DNA from: Peronospora farinosa
Taxonomy: Eukaryota > Oomycota > Peronosporomycetes > Peronosporales > Peronosporaceae
Direction of reading: 5' to 3'
Length of the DNA: 64,000 bases
Assembly: GCA_947646735.1 (NCBI GenBank)
Contig: CANTFK010000713.1
Span: forward strand, 310,001-374,000
Shown here piece after piece: positions 38,144 to 48,055 of the stretch. Position 1 is the first letter of the stretch. Every line of letters starts with the position of its first letter. The position numbers were made by a program, and so were the translations under genes. Under the pieces are notes generated by a model, which worked only from the letters and a program-made list of their open reading frames with translations, searched no databases and was not told the origin of the DNA.

Positions 38144-40927
38144 ATGAGACCCCTTTACATATCCGTAGCATTGGCACTTGTGCTCTCGATAGGTTCAGCT
38201 TCTACCTCGCGTTCTTTTTCATCTAGTGTCACAAGCACAACATGCGACTCAAAGTATCAACAAGTCGATGCATCCGGTGACTGTCAGTGTCTTGATGGCT
38301 TTAGTGGTTTGGGCTGCCGCATGTGCTCAGTGAAAGGTGAAAGTGACGCCTGCTCTGCTCTAGGCTCTGACTACTCATGTGTCACTGGGTTCACGTACGA
38401 CTCCACCTCGTTCAGCAAAACATACACTTGTACGCTTTCCAGCGACCTGCAAGCACTTTTCAAAGACGGTGCTTTAGCTGTGAGTTGTGACCGTAATGAA
38501 CAAGGGACAGCGAACTGCACTGCCGCCGTCTACAAGTCCTCGGACACTGTTGACGGCGATCACGCGATTGAATGTGCCATGACACAGTGTTCCTTTGCTA
38601 CGGGCAGTGCAAACGGAAAGTGTGGCGCGATCACTTGCAAGTGCGGCGCGGCATGCTCAGCAATAACCAAGTCTCTAGTGGAGGGATCACTGAGTGGTAA
38701 ACCTGCCAAGATTCAAGTGGCCGACGGAACGCAGGAGCTCACTCTCTTGATCGAAGGCTCGCCGCTTCCGTTGTCTGCAACCTGCAAAGCGTCAGGCTGC
38801 GAACGCACGAATGGAGGCACAATCGACATTAGTAGTACAACTACTAGTTCTGACGAGGACACGAGTGATACACGTGGACTGTTGCTAGCTGTTGCAGCTT
38901 GTGCACTCTTGGCTGCAATGTTATTGTTGGGTTGCTGTGCTTTCTGCTGCATCTGTCCGGTGGGCACTCGCCATGAGGAGGAGGTCCTGGAAGCGGAATT
39001 GCTGACAGTGACCTCGCGATCAGTGAAGACACTCGAGTTTCGCAACGTTAGCTGCTTTGCTGGCGATGACAAGCAGACGGAGACCAAGTGTATTCTTGAC
39101 AAGATTTCGGGAAGTGTGTCACGTGGACAAGTGCTTGGTCTGTTGGGGCCCAGCGGTTCAGGCAAGACGACCTTGCTCAACGCACTTGCTAAGGTCCAAA
39201 ACGGCAATTCCAGGTTTGCTGGTGAGCTATTAGTTGACAGCCACAAGGTGACGAAGGAGTACCGTCGTATTGCTGCCTATGTGCATCAGGATGACACATT
39301 GTACTCTACTCTCACTGTCCGTGAAAGCATTGCGTATTCTGCTCAACTTCGTCTTCCCATGTCGATGACAGATGCTGCTAAGAGCGCCATGGTGGATCGT
39401 GTCATTGTTGAGCTGAATCTTGACCACATTGCAAAATCTCGGATCGGTTCGGTGGGAGGAAGCACCTCTGAACGAGGCATTTCCGGCGGCGAGAGACGGC
39501 GTGTGAGCATTGGTATGGAGCTTGTGACTTCGCCCCAGATTCTCATATTGGACGAACCCACGTCCGGACTAGACAGCTCATCTGCTCATTCAGTCGTGAA
39601 ACTCATTAAGGAATTGGCTAGTCACGGTCGCATCGTGGTGCTCAGCATTCATCAACCAAGTGCACGCACCTTTTTACTACTTGACAAGATAATCTTGCTT
39701 GGAAAGGGCCAACTGCTTTACAATGGAGCACCAGCGGACGCAAAGGGATCGTTTGAAGATGTGGGATTCAAGTGTTCTGACAATGAAAATATTGCAGACT
39801 TTATTCTTGACATTGCGACCGACGTGGAGAATCTACAGGCGATTAGAGCTCGTCGGGGCAGTGGAGACTTTGAGAAAAATACGGCGTTCTCGGTACCTTC
39901 CAGCTCGCAACCTCACCCGGACAATTTTTCTTCAAATATCCCCATGAACAGTCCTTCTGCGTACGAACCACAATCATCGCCGTTTATGATGAAGGAAACG
40001 TCGAAATCCAATAGCTTGGTCGCTTCGATCCAATTGACGATGCTTGAGATTCGCGTGCTTTTCAAACGAACTGCTCAGAACATTCTTCGTCTCCGATCGC
40101 TGTTGGTATTGCACGTCGTGCTAAGCTTAGCGTTAGCGCTATTTGGTGGATTGATCTTCAACAATGTCACGGACGACCTCGCGGGATTTCAAAACCGCAT
40201 GGGTGCTTTCTACTTCACCTTGACGTTTTTTGGTTTTGCGAGCATGAGTTCCATGGACGTGTTCATCGGTGAGCGTCAGATTTTCCTCCGCGAGACTGGA
40301 GCCATGTACTATGGCGCATTTAGCTACTTTCTTGCCAAGACGACATTGGACACAGTATTTCTACGAGTTTTACCTGCATCGCTCTTTGCGTGCATCTTTT
40401 ACTGGATTATGGGACTACAAGCTGCAGTGGATCGTTTTCTACTTTTCTGGCTTACTGTGGTGCTCTTTAATGTTGCGGCGGGCTCCATTTGTCTCCTTGC
40501 GGGAGTACTCGCAAAACGTGTGGGTACCGCGAATCTCGGTGCTACCGTTGTGCTTTTGATTATGCTATTGTTTGGTGGCTTCCTGCTTAACTCTGGAACG
40601 ATGCCAGGATCGGTTGGATGGTTAAAACACCTGTCCATTTTTGGGTATGCGTTTGAAATCCTCATGGCAAATGAGCTCGAGGGGACTACTTTATCTTTCA
40701 ATGCACCGGGATACCCAGCTATTCCCGTGTATGGTGAAGTATATCTAAAGACATTGGGCATGGACTACACTCAACGATACTACGACGTGGCGGCACTTGC
40801 ATTTATTGCTATCATTCTGCAGGTTTTTGCCTATTTTTTCTTATTGCATCAAGTGCCATCGCAACGCGATATGGCGGATTTTGATACACATGTTGGGGCT
40901 GTCAATTCGACACGTAAGGAAGAATGA
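38144..40927 (+). CDS. ABCG half-transporter with Cys-rich extracellular N-terminus
   Basis: 927 aa, single exon. Residues 1-22 form a signal peptide (ALVLSIGSAS). A Cys-rich ectodomain follows with an EGF-like stretch (CDSKYQQVDASGDCQCLDGF, then CRMC), up to about residue 240. An extra helix (about 246-270, LLLAVAACALLAAMLLLGCC) precedes the nucleotide-binding domain: Walker A GPSGSGKTT (from 335), ISGGERRR (446-453), Walker B ILILDEPTSGLD (about 467-478), switch IHQPSA (about 502). The six-helix domain follows (about 640-905). This layout is that of yeast Adp1 and the plant ABCG24/28 subgroup. All ATPase motifs are intact. Substrate unknown. Confidence 0.92.
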   Translation: MRPLYISVALALVLSIGSASTSRSFSSSVTSTTCDSKYQQVDASGDCQCLDGFSGLGCRMCSVKGESDACSALGSDYSCVTGFTYDSTSFSKTYTCTLSSDLQALFKDGALAVSCDRNEQGTANCTAAVYKSSDTVDGDHAIECAMTQCSFATGSANGKCGAITCKCGAACSAITKSLVEGSLSGKPAKIQVADGTQELTLLIEGSPLPLSATCKASGCERTNGGTIDISSTTTSSDEDTSDTRGLLLAVAACALLAAMLLLGCCAFCCICPVGTRHEEEVLEAELLTVTSRSVKTLEFRNVSCFAGDDKQTETKCILDKISGSVSRGQVLGLLGPSGSGKTTLLNALAKVQNGNSRFAGELLVDSHKVTKEYRRIAAYVHQDDTLYSTLTVRESIAYSAQLRLPMSMTDAAKSAMVDRVIVELNLDHIAKSRIGSVGGSTSERGISGGERRRVSIGMELVTSPQILILDEPTSGLDSSSAHSVVKLIKELASHGRIVVLSIHQPSARTFLLLDKIILLGKGQLLYNGAPADAKGSFEDVGFKCSDNENIADFILDIATDVENLQAIRARRGSGDFEKNTAFSVPSSSQPHPDNFSSNIPMNSPSAYEPQSSPFMMKETSKSNSLVASIQLTMLEIRVLFKRTAQNILRLRSLLVLHVVLSLALALFGGLIFNNVTDDLAGFQNRMGAFYFTLTFFGFASMSSMDVFIGERQIFLRETGAMYYGAFSYFLAKTTLDTVFLRVLPASLFACIFYWIMGLQAAVDRFLLFWLTVVLFNVAAGSICLLAGVLAKRVGTANLGATVVLLIMLLFGGFLLNSGTMPGSVGWLKHLSIFGYAFEILMANELEGTTLSFNAPGYPAIPVYGEVYLKTLGMDYTQRYYDVAALAFIAIILQVFAYFFLLHQVPSQRDMADFDTHVGAVNSTRKEE

Positions 40928-41158
40928 TACGGCGGCGTGAAGGGCTCAGGCCGTGTGGGCTGATTAGTGCTTTTAAAGCTAAGAATTAGCATAAAGTACG
41001 CTTTTCAGGTGGAATTGCTTATGGTTGGTACTTAACTCTATCCTTTTATCGTGGCAGCGTATAGTAGATAAACCTTTCAAATAGCATACATGTACCCATC
41101 TTTAATTACCACTTTCAAATACGTCACGTGTGGCTGGCTGTCAATCAATCACTTCTCC

Positions 41159-41521
41159 ATGGCGTCATCGGGAATGCGATTCCTTGAGGCTTTTACACGA
41201 GCTTCCAAGCGGCAGCATGTATCTGGACGTGCCCAACGTGGTCTATTTGCTGGTCGTGATAAAGCATTTGGTAACAATGTATCGTTCTCGAAGCGTCGTA
41301 CACGTCGTGCTTGGAAAGTGAACCATCAATGGAAAAGTTTGTACTCCGAGACATTGGATGAGAAAGTGGGACTCAATGTAACGACGCACACATTGCGTTG
41401 TGTGGATAAAATTGGTGGTCTGGACAATTATCTACTGAGTATCAAGGACGAACGCGATCTCGGCATCAAGGGGCTTAAGACACGGGACCGTATTTTAGCC
41501 GCTACCAAAGCTCAAGTCTAA
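41159..41521 (+). CDS. Mitochondrial large-subunit ribosomal protein bL28
   Basis: A basic protein of about 120 aa from the ATG at 41159 (MASSGMRFLEAFTRASKRQ); an earlier in-frame start at 41090 would add 23 residues without family character. Family landmarks: RGLFAGRDKAFGNNVSFSKRRTRR, corresponding to the bL28 core (G..V..S..R.T.R.W..N), then W-K-x-L-x-S-E and the LRCVDKIGGLDNYLL segment. The C-terminal extension with LGIKGLKTRDRIL is usual for mitochondrial forms. Short intergenic distance to the ABCG gene upstream on the same strand. Confidence 0.85.
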   Translation: MASSGMRFLEAFTRASKRQHVSGRAQRGLFAGRDKAFGNNVSFSKRRTRRAWKVNHQWKSLYSETLDEKVGLNVTTHTLRCVDKIGGLDNYLLSIKDERDLGIKGLKTRDRILAATKAQV

Positions 41522-41630
41522 AATAGGCATGTGGCTAAACCTAAATTTCGTTTATTTAGGCAGCTTATGTCTAAATAATTTAGAACGACTGAAACAGACA
41601 GTTAGGTTACAAAAATACAATAGGGTTTAG

Positions 41631-43973
41631 CTAAATGTCACCTTCACTCAGTGTCGAGTCCTCGGACCGGTCGGAGGTTGTTGAAAGATTCTCATCTGGA
41701 TCTTGAGGAGATTGTGAAATTGAGTTGCCCTCGATCGAGATGAAGCTATCATTAGTACTTGAACTCAATTGAGTAGTAAAACTCTCGGTAAAGCTTCCAT
41801 CGACGCTATAGTCATCGCTTATACGGCTCAAATCGCTCTTGTCACTAGTACGTTCCGATATCTCGGACATTGACAATGGCACCGCAAATCTGTTCAGCCC
41901 TTGAGAAGTCAGACAGGAGGTGCTATCGTTCAACGATACGTTTAAGACGGAATATCCGCTACTGGATCGTTCCGTTCGATTCGTAGTTCCGGAACCTTCT
42001 TCGAAAATGGATGACTGACTCGATGAATATGATGGCGCAATGCTACCAATGGATACGGAACTCGTGTCCGAATAGGCTGAATCGTTGAATATCGCAGTGT
42101 CAAATGAGACGCTCGACGATTTCGAACCAGTGAACGAATCGTACTCGTTGCCATCGTAATCATCCGTCGACGTGTCGATACTGGTCGTGCTATTTAACTG
42201 GGTGTTTCGGTCTAAATCTTCAGCTTCAGACTCTTCGTTGGGCATTGATGTCTTTGAACGAGACCTTTCTCCAAATACCATTGTCACAGGAATATCGTCG
42301 CGAGGAGTGAGTGGCTCGGCGTTGGACGATAGAGCAGCCACCCGAGCTACTGTCACGCGATTTTGCCAGAAAAATGACTCCAGAGCACGTTGTGAAAGCG
42401 TGCCACGGGAGCGTCTATTTGCTGCTGCAGTGCGTTTATGCCGCATATGCATAAAGAATATTGACGCCACCACGGCGCATACTGCACCTATAATCACTAG
42501 CACGACTTCCCAGTCGTCGAGCGTTTGCGAATGAGACGAGGATGTGGACGCGTTGGTTGGGGCGGAGTCGCTCTCGTTGTCATTGGTAGCAGCATCGACA
42601 GAGTCGGTTTCAGTGTCAGTATCGGTATCGGTGTCGGTGTCTGTATCATCCGGCAAGATCGGTGCAAGTGTAAGTAACCCTGAGGGTCGTTCAGTGTCGC
42701 CGGTCGGCGTACCTGCGACACTGTCGTCACCCGACTCCTGGGTCGCACCTGCAGACTTAGACTTCGAGTCGGTGCCTGAGGATTCTGTTGTTTTTAACTT
42801 GGAAGTGTCAGAGGAAGGCATAGGGGGATTAACGGTCGGAGTGTCTTCAGTATGGGTAGATGTCGGGGGAGTAGTCGCTGGAGTCTTAGTTGTTGGTTTC
42901 GGGGCGATCGTTGCTGGTACCGGCAAAGGGGGAGCAGCTATCGTGTTAGAAGCTGCTGTAGGGGCTTGAGTTGTTGCAACTGGGTCCGGCATTGGTACGG
43001 CTGGTGGCAATGGAGCCAATGCAGGAGTAGTCGTTGAGGGGTTAGTAGCCACAGAAGCTGCTGTTGGCACTTCGATAGCGTTTGGAGGAGTTATGAGTGC
43101 TGGTGTTGCAACTGGAGGGGTTATTGGCATCTCACCGACGACTGGAGCTGGAGTCGGCACCTCGGTTGTTGGTGCTCCTGCGGTAGACCCGGTATTAGCA
43201 AAATCAACTGCCGCTGGTGCTTCTGCTCCTGCGGTAGACCCAGTATTAGCAGGATCAACTGCCGCTGGTGCTTCTGCTCCTGCGGTAGACCCGGTATTAG
43301 CAGGCGCAGCTGCCGCTGGTACTTCTGCTCCTGCGGTAGACCCGGTATTAGCAGGCGCAGCTGCCGCTGGCGCTTTTGCTCTTGCGGTAGACACGGAATT
43401 AGCAGGCGCAACTGCCGCTGGTGCTTCTGCTCCTGCGGTAGACACGGGATTAGCAGGCGCAACTGCCGCTGATGCTTCTGCTCCTGCGGTAGACACGGGA
43501 TTAGCAGGCGCAACTGCCGCTGGTGCTTCTGCTCCTACGATAGACCCGGTATTAGCGGGCGAAACTGCTGGTGATACTGGTCCCGTTGCAACTCCTGGTC
43601 CCGTTGCAACTCCTGGTCCCGTTGCAACTCCTGGTCCCGTTGCGACTCCCGGTTCCGCTGCAACGGGAGGTGTTGTTGACGGACTACTCGTTGCCGGAAG
43701 TTCTGTTGCCGTAGCCAACGTCGGCATGACCGCATTTGCCGACGAAGACGCCGCGTCGTGTTCTTGAGCTGGGGCCACAGTCGCCGGCGTCACGCCCGTC
43801 GATACCAATGCGTTTGCACCCAATTCGTTTACTGAATCTGCAATTGATGTCGGTATGACCACCGGGCTCTCCTCTGCCTGTGCGGCCGTGGCCGTGGTGA
43901 ATATCATTAGCACCGCAAGCACGAGCAACGACGACCAAAAGCGTGACGCATGAGTTCGTCGAGATCGTTTCAT
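41631..43973 (-). CDS. Mucin-like single-pass membrane protein with tandem repeats
   Basis: About 780 aa from the ATG at 43971-43973; the frame is open a further 49 codons upstream, but this start gives a proper signal peptide (MKRSRRTHASRFWSSLLVLAVLMIFTT...). The ectodomain is Pro/Ala/Thr/Ser-rich with eight 17-residue GSTAGAEAPAAV-PANT-type repeats and four GVATGP repeats, then a DTDTDTDTDT run. Such sequences are usually heavily O-glycosylated. One transmembrane helix (about residues 487-511, VVLVIIGAVCAVVASIFF) leads to a Ser/Thr/Asp-rich cytosolic tail of about 270 residues. No enzyme domain. It could be a wall-anchoring or wall-sensing protein; function is not shown by sequence. Confidence 0.8.
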   Translation of the reverse strand: MKRSRRTHASRFWSSLLVLAVLMIFTTATAAQAEESPVVIPTSIADSVNELGANALVSTGVTPATVAPAQEHDAASSSANAVMPTLATATELPATSSPSTTPPVAAEPGVATGPGVATGPGVATGPGVATGPVSPAVSPANTGSIVGAEAPAAVAPANPVSTAGAEASAAVAPANPVSTAGAEAPAAVAPANSVSTARAKAPAAAAPANTGSTAGAEVPAAAAPANTGSTAGAEAPAAVDPANTGSTAGAEAPAAVDFANTGSTAGAPTTEVPTPAPVVGEMPITPPVATPALITPPNAIEVPTAASVATNPSTTTPALAPLPPAVPMPDPVATTQAPTAASNTIAAPPLPVPATIAPKPTTKTPATTPPTSTHTEDTPTVNPPMPSSDTSKLKTTESSGTDSKSKSAGATQESGDDSVAGTPTGDTERPSGLLTLAPILPDDTDTDTDTDTDTETDSVDAATNDNESDSAPTNASTSSSHSQTLDDWEVVLVIIGAVCAVVASIFFMHMRHKRTAAANRRSRGTLSQRALESFFWQNRVTVARVAALSSNAEPLTPRDDIPVTMVFGERSRSKTSMPNEESEAEDLDRNTQLNSTTSIDTSTDDYDGNEYDSFTGSKSSSVSFDTAIFNDSAYSDTSSVSIGSIAPSYSSSQSSIFEEGSGTTNRTERSSSGYSVLNVSLNDSTSCLTSQGLNRFAVPLSMSEISERTSDKSDLSRISDDYSVDGSFTESFTTQLSSSTNDSFISIEGNSISQSPQDPDENLSTTSDRSEDSTLSEGDI
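43177..43584 (-). repeat. Eight 51-bp tandem repeats (17 aa each)
   Basis: Units start CCTGCGGTAGAC at 43177 and recur every 51 bp to 43534, with few substitutions, so copy number is probably polymorphic. They encode the Ala/Pro/Thr repeats of the mucin-like protein. Confidence 0.95.
43570..43655 (-). repeat. Four 18-bp tandem repeats (GVATGP)
   Basis: CCCGTTGCAACTCCTGGT-type units repeat four times just upstream in the protein of the 17-residue repeats. Confidence 0.95.
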
Positions 43974-46940
43974 AAACACCTGCCGTCTATGTCCAAAGAG
44001 CTTTATGATGGAGAACAACGAAATGTGCACTTGTGCATCCGTCCTGTTCCACCAAGGACCCGAGGATTTCCACACTATAACTGTTTGGCATGACATTGTC
44101 CAGTTCCCCTCGACCGACAAACGCTTGTAGCTTCACTGTCGGTTCAAATGGGGAACCACTGTCGGTGCAAACGGAGAACGGCCAGTGTCCCTCTTTTTGC
44201 ACGTCAGTAGGATAGCCGGAAAGCCGGCTGGTGGCTGGTAGTGTATGTAGGCTCTTTACAGAATTCGGTGCTACTTGTTCACACACGGTCTCACATCGTA
44301 TGAAACCAGCTGAACAAACAAAAGCCGTCGTCGCTTTGTTTGCTGATCTCTATTGTATTCATTTTTGTACGACCGTCTCTGCAAGTGAACCTGGCTTGAA
44401 ACGCACAATGTAAACGACCACTGATGAACCCTTTTGTCTACGAGGCCGAACGTATTCAATCATCGGAATCGACAGCATCCGAGTCATCAATGTCGTTGAG
44501 TCATTCGTGGCTGAATGTCGCCTATTGAGGCAATATGAACATCGGGCTCAAGGCTACTGAACTGCCGGACAAGCGGTATTGTGACCTTCCCCATCCCAAA
44601 TGGAGTGCATGGCACTTTAGTAGTTTCTGACATGTCAACAAACACGTGGCAGTGTTGTTACACTCAAGGTGCTAAGCACGGACTGCTACAATTTATACCA
44701 TGTACAGCCAACGGACATTCCGGCGGTAATTGCTGCATCGTGACAATGCAAATGCAGACTCGCGAGCATGTGAATCCATTTTATCCGTAATCAAAGACTT
44801 GGTTCCTTTTTTGATCTTGCATACGATGTCAACACGACTCATTAGACATGCTCGTAACGCCTGTGAGTCCAATCCTTCTGGTTTCAGGATCGTAATCAAC
44901 TGCGCACAAAGTTCAGTTTACCGGCTGCCGACACCACCTCTTGTTGCTTACAATCTTGTCTTGTAATGCTGCATAAAAGCTTCTTCATTTACGACGACGG
45001 GCTCATGAAACTCGTGGCTTTTGCACAGTACAGCCGTTTGGTAGGCGTGAATTCGTTCCATGTCGTGAAACCGTTATCGTTGGGCTCAGTAAACGGTGTA
45101 AACACGGATGGAGTTGTATGTTTCAACACCAGGTCATTCGGGGAGCTTTGACAATGCTGTTGCAATTGCGTTTCGTGGGTCTCCAAGTTCATGTTGCTGG
45201 TAGCTTTAGCAAGCACACCATGTACACCGTGTGCGAAGTCTTTCGTCCAGATTTTATCGAGTTGGAAAGATGCCGTTGAAGGACTTCCTTGGTGGGCCTG
45301 GACACGCTGGCATTAACGTACTATGGATGAAGCTGTGGCGCTTATGGGAAATGTTCGAGCTCGTCGAGCATGGAAGTACCCAATGTGATTGGTGTCTCAC
45401 CAACATAACAAAGCTCCATGCTCTCAAACGATTGATCAGCGACATACCACGCTGCATTGAACAGCAGTTGTCAAAAGTTGAAGCGCGTACTACCCACATA
45501 CCGCGCGCGTACTACTCCGCGCCTTAAGGATGATCGTTCATGCGGGAGCTGCTAAGCAGGTTTAGCTGTCACTTAGTGCCCTGCAATGGCCAAATAGTGT
45601 ATGAGTTCGACCACAATTTCCTGGGGTCACAGATGGCAAACAACAAGTCGGAAAGATCAATCTTCTTGAGAAAGCACAACATGTTTTTGGTGCTGCTTCA
45701 CCTTGTAGTATCGACAGTCGGCTTCTAGCCGCACCATGCGATATATAGAGTCCAGACCGTTGTCAAGCTCCGTGACAGAAAGGTGCAAGCCAACAAAGCC
45801 ACAACCTGCTCACGCATCGAGACGTATAACTCTCATGATCATCATTTTTCACCTGGTTTAACTCAAGCAATGACGAGATCACAACCTCAATTAGCACGGT
45901 GTAAGTTGTGGCTTTTATCGCGCTCCTGTTGGAAGCGTAGAAGTCAGCATACGGCCAAAAGCTTTGTTCAGTATTTTGTTGAGTCTTTCGTCCGTCAAGT
46001 TGATGTTGGATGCACCTTGGTACGAACTGCTGTAGGGATACGAAGCAGATGGAGAGGTCAATTTGTAATACATGAACTCACGCAGAGGTTCCTGTGCGTC
46101 GGGATCTGTGAACACAGGGCTCAATCAGCGAGCGGAAAGCCGTCATTGTATATGCAGCAGCCTCGCCACTGACGTGACAACAACACCCAAGTGGGTTTTA
46201 CTCATCAAGTTGATCGACATAGTGTATGGTAGTAAGCGACGAGCACATGTTCCCTCTATCTTTGCAACATAGGTGCAATATAGCTGCCAGCCTCTCTTGA
46301 TTCGGCATCTACCAGATTAGCAACGCAGCACAAAGCAAGAGAGTCTCGTGTGCTTTGAGATCGTTGCGAATAAAGTTAATGACAAGCATCATGAGCTTGT
46401 ACAAAACTTTCAGCAAGATGGACATTCTAACGAGTACTCAAACCTCGACATGAGACGGATGATCTGGACATGGCGCTGTAGATCAACATGGAAATGTCAT
46501 GAACTTCTACACATACTTCTTGCAATGCCGGATCGCGATGAACATTTGCCAGAACATTGCTCTTCTCCTTGTCCACGCACTTCTGCTCCTCTACATGTGA
46601 TTTACAAGCCACAACTCACCTGAATAAGCTATTGAGCCTGCAAGCACTGAACATTGCAATGGTAGACAGATCAGGGTGGTTTGAGTGAGACAAATATCGT
46701 AGCAGTGAAAGGGCAAAGTCTACAGCAGCACCACTACCAAAGGGTCAGCAAGCTCTAGATCGAATAAAACCCCGAATCCAATAGTTCACACTAACTCATG
46801 AGAATCTTCAAGCTTATGATTGTCAATTGATAACGAAAGCTCTGCTCAAGCATCTTCTTCGTCCTACTACGCGTTTGAACCTCCCTGTCATCCTTTCTCT
46901 CTGTCTCATATCACGTCCAAGAGAGTGTCACTTGTCCACT
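43974..46940. other. Intergenic, no intact gene
   Basis: Frames up to about 129 codons on both strands with no recognisable motif and no convincing start. I read both strands for retroelement motifs and found none I could defend; decayed repeats are plausible. The first few hundred bases must hold the promoter of the mucin-like gene. Confidence 0.5.
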
Positions 46941-47867
46941 TTACAGGATAAAGGGAATAATGGCATTACGCCGCAACTTCTTGTAATTGTCACCGTAATT
47001 CTTGAGGTATCCGCGATGTTTCTTCAAGGCCCAATCAGCCATTTGGAGAAAGCCCACGGCTGTAAAGACATAACTGGCTGCCACTTGTGTAAAGAGCGAA
47101 AAGCCAACCCATCCAAGCACTTCAAACGTGTAATTGGGACACGAAACAAGAGCAAAAAGTGGACCCTTTGGAATCGGCCGTTCCTTGGATCCTTCAACTG
47201 GGCGTAAGTTGCGCAATTGAATGTGAACACACAAGTTCAAGAGCTCAGAGATGATCATGAGCGCCAAGCCGACCTGGATCTGCACTTGAGATGTCGGGCC
47301 TGTGTACAGTGGATGACATAATGGATAGCCCACGACAGCTCCAAAAGCCCAGTAATAGCTGCAGTTCTTGAACAAATTATGGAGCGGCATTGTCGGGCGA
47401 CTGAAGCGATGGACAAAGACAGTCTCAATCTCTCTCTTGAGGAAATGCAGCGTCCAGGCAACGACGCCCAGTAGTGCGGTAGCGCTCCATGGCTGCGATG
47501 CGGCGTCCGGGCCATAAATAACGCCCGGACGAATTGCATAGCCCAGTACAAAAAGCAATGGACCCAAATATTCGGCTACAAAGACGGTACGGTACCCAAT
47601 TTGAGGTCCAAGGTCTCGGAACACGAGCGTATCGCCGTGTTTGATGCCGTAATCAACGAGCAACTTTTCATCGTCAACAAGGGCTACGAGGGTCTTGTCT
47701 TGCTGCAACTTTAAACTTTGACGATACCGAGATACATTTGCATGGGTTTCAAAGGCAGCTTTGAGATCTGAGACAGTAGCGGATGAGACAGTAGCGGATG
47801 AGCCAGATACGTCAAGCGAGCCGTAATCTTTTGCGTGTTTACCCGCTTTAATCACTTTGACAAGCAT
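46941..47867 (-). CDS. TECR: Very-long-chain enoyl-CoA reductase (TECR/Tsc13 family)
   Basis: Catalyses the last step of each very-long-chain fatty acid elongation cycle, reducing trans-2-enoyl-CoA with NADPH in the ER membrane. 308 aa, single exon. The N-terminal about 85 residues form the ubiquitin-like domain of this family, here with a small TVSSATVS repeat encoded by a 15-bp duplication (about 47775-47810). Membrane segments and the steroid 5-alpha-reductase C-terminal domain follow, with LVSCPNYTFEVLGWVGFSLFTQ-like core (split: LVSCPNYTFEVLGW, then GFSLFTQ) and a C-terminus ending NAIIPFIL, both close to the animal enzyme. Divergently arranged with the L1-domain gene, sharing 188 bp. 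A core promoter lies almost at the start codon. Confidence 0.93.
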   Translation of the reverse strand: MLVKVIKAGKHAKDYGSLDVSGSSATVSSATVSDLKAAFETHANVSRYRQSLKLQQDKTLVALVDDEKLLVDYGIKHGDTLVFRDLGPQIGYRTVFVAEYLGPLLFVLGYAIRPGVIYGPDAASQPWSATALLGVVAWTLHFLKREIETVFVHRFSRPTMPLHNLFKNCSYYWAFGAVVGYPLCHPLYTGPTSQVQIQVGLALMIISELLNLCVHIQLRNLRPVEGSKERPIPKGPLFALVSCPNYTFEVLGWVGFSLFTQVAASYVFTAVGFLQMADWALKKHRGYLKNYGDNYKKLRRNAIIPFIL

Positions 47868-47868
47868 C

Positions 47869-47886
47869 GGGAAGAATGAGGAATGA
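47869..47886 (-). promoter_or_regulatory. Oomycete core promoter of the enoyl-CoA reductase gene
   Basis: On the minus strand TCATTCCTCATTCTTCCC fits TCATTYYNC plus AWTTT with one mismatch and ends one base before the ATG, implying a very short 5' UTR. Confidence 0.55.
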
Positions 47887-48055
47887 CGTCACATGGTGAA
47901 AAGGTACGCAACATTTACATGATAAGCAACATTGCCGCAACTATACATGTATACTTTCTTTTTTATCCAATAGTTTTATCCGAGTAGTTTCAACCAATCC
48001 GTGCAAAGAAGCATTCCCAGCCAGCCAAAAAGTGCTTGATCTGCGTCATAAAGTG

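Noticed and set aside
42172..42969. Plus-strand frames opposite the mucin-like gene
   Set aside because: Shadows of the minus-strand CDS; no start context or motifs.
43093..43767. Plus-strand frame of 224 codons over the mucin repeats
   Set aside because: It is the reverse shadow of the 51-bp repeats of the minus-strand gene, which has signal peptide and transmembrane helix.
45254..46172. Several 80-129 codon frames as genes or Copia relics
   Set aside because: I could not find any ordered set of conserved motifs on either strand.
48032..48055. Start of the L1-domain gene at 48032
   Set aside because: That codon is GTG; the first ATG is at 48056.
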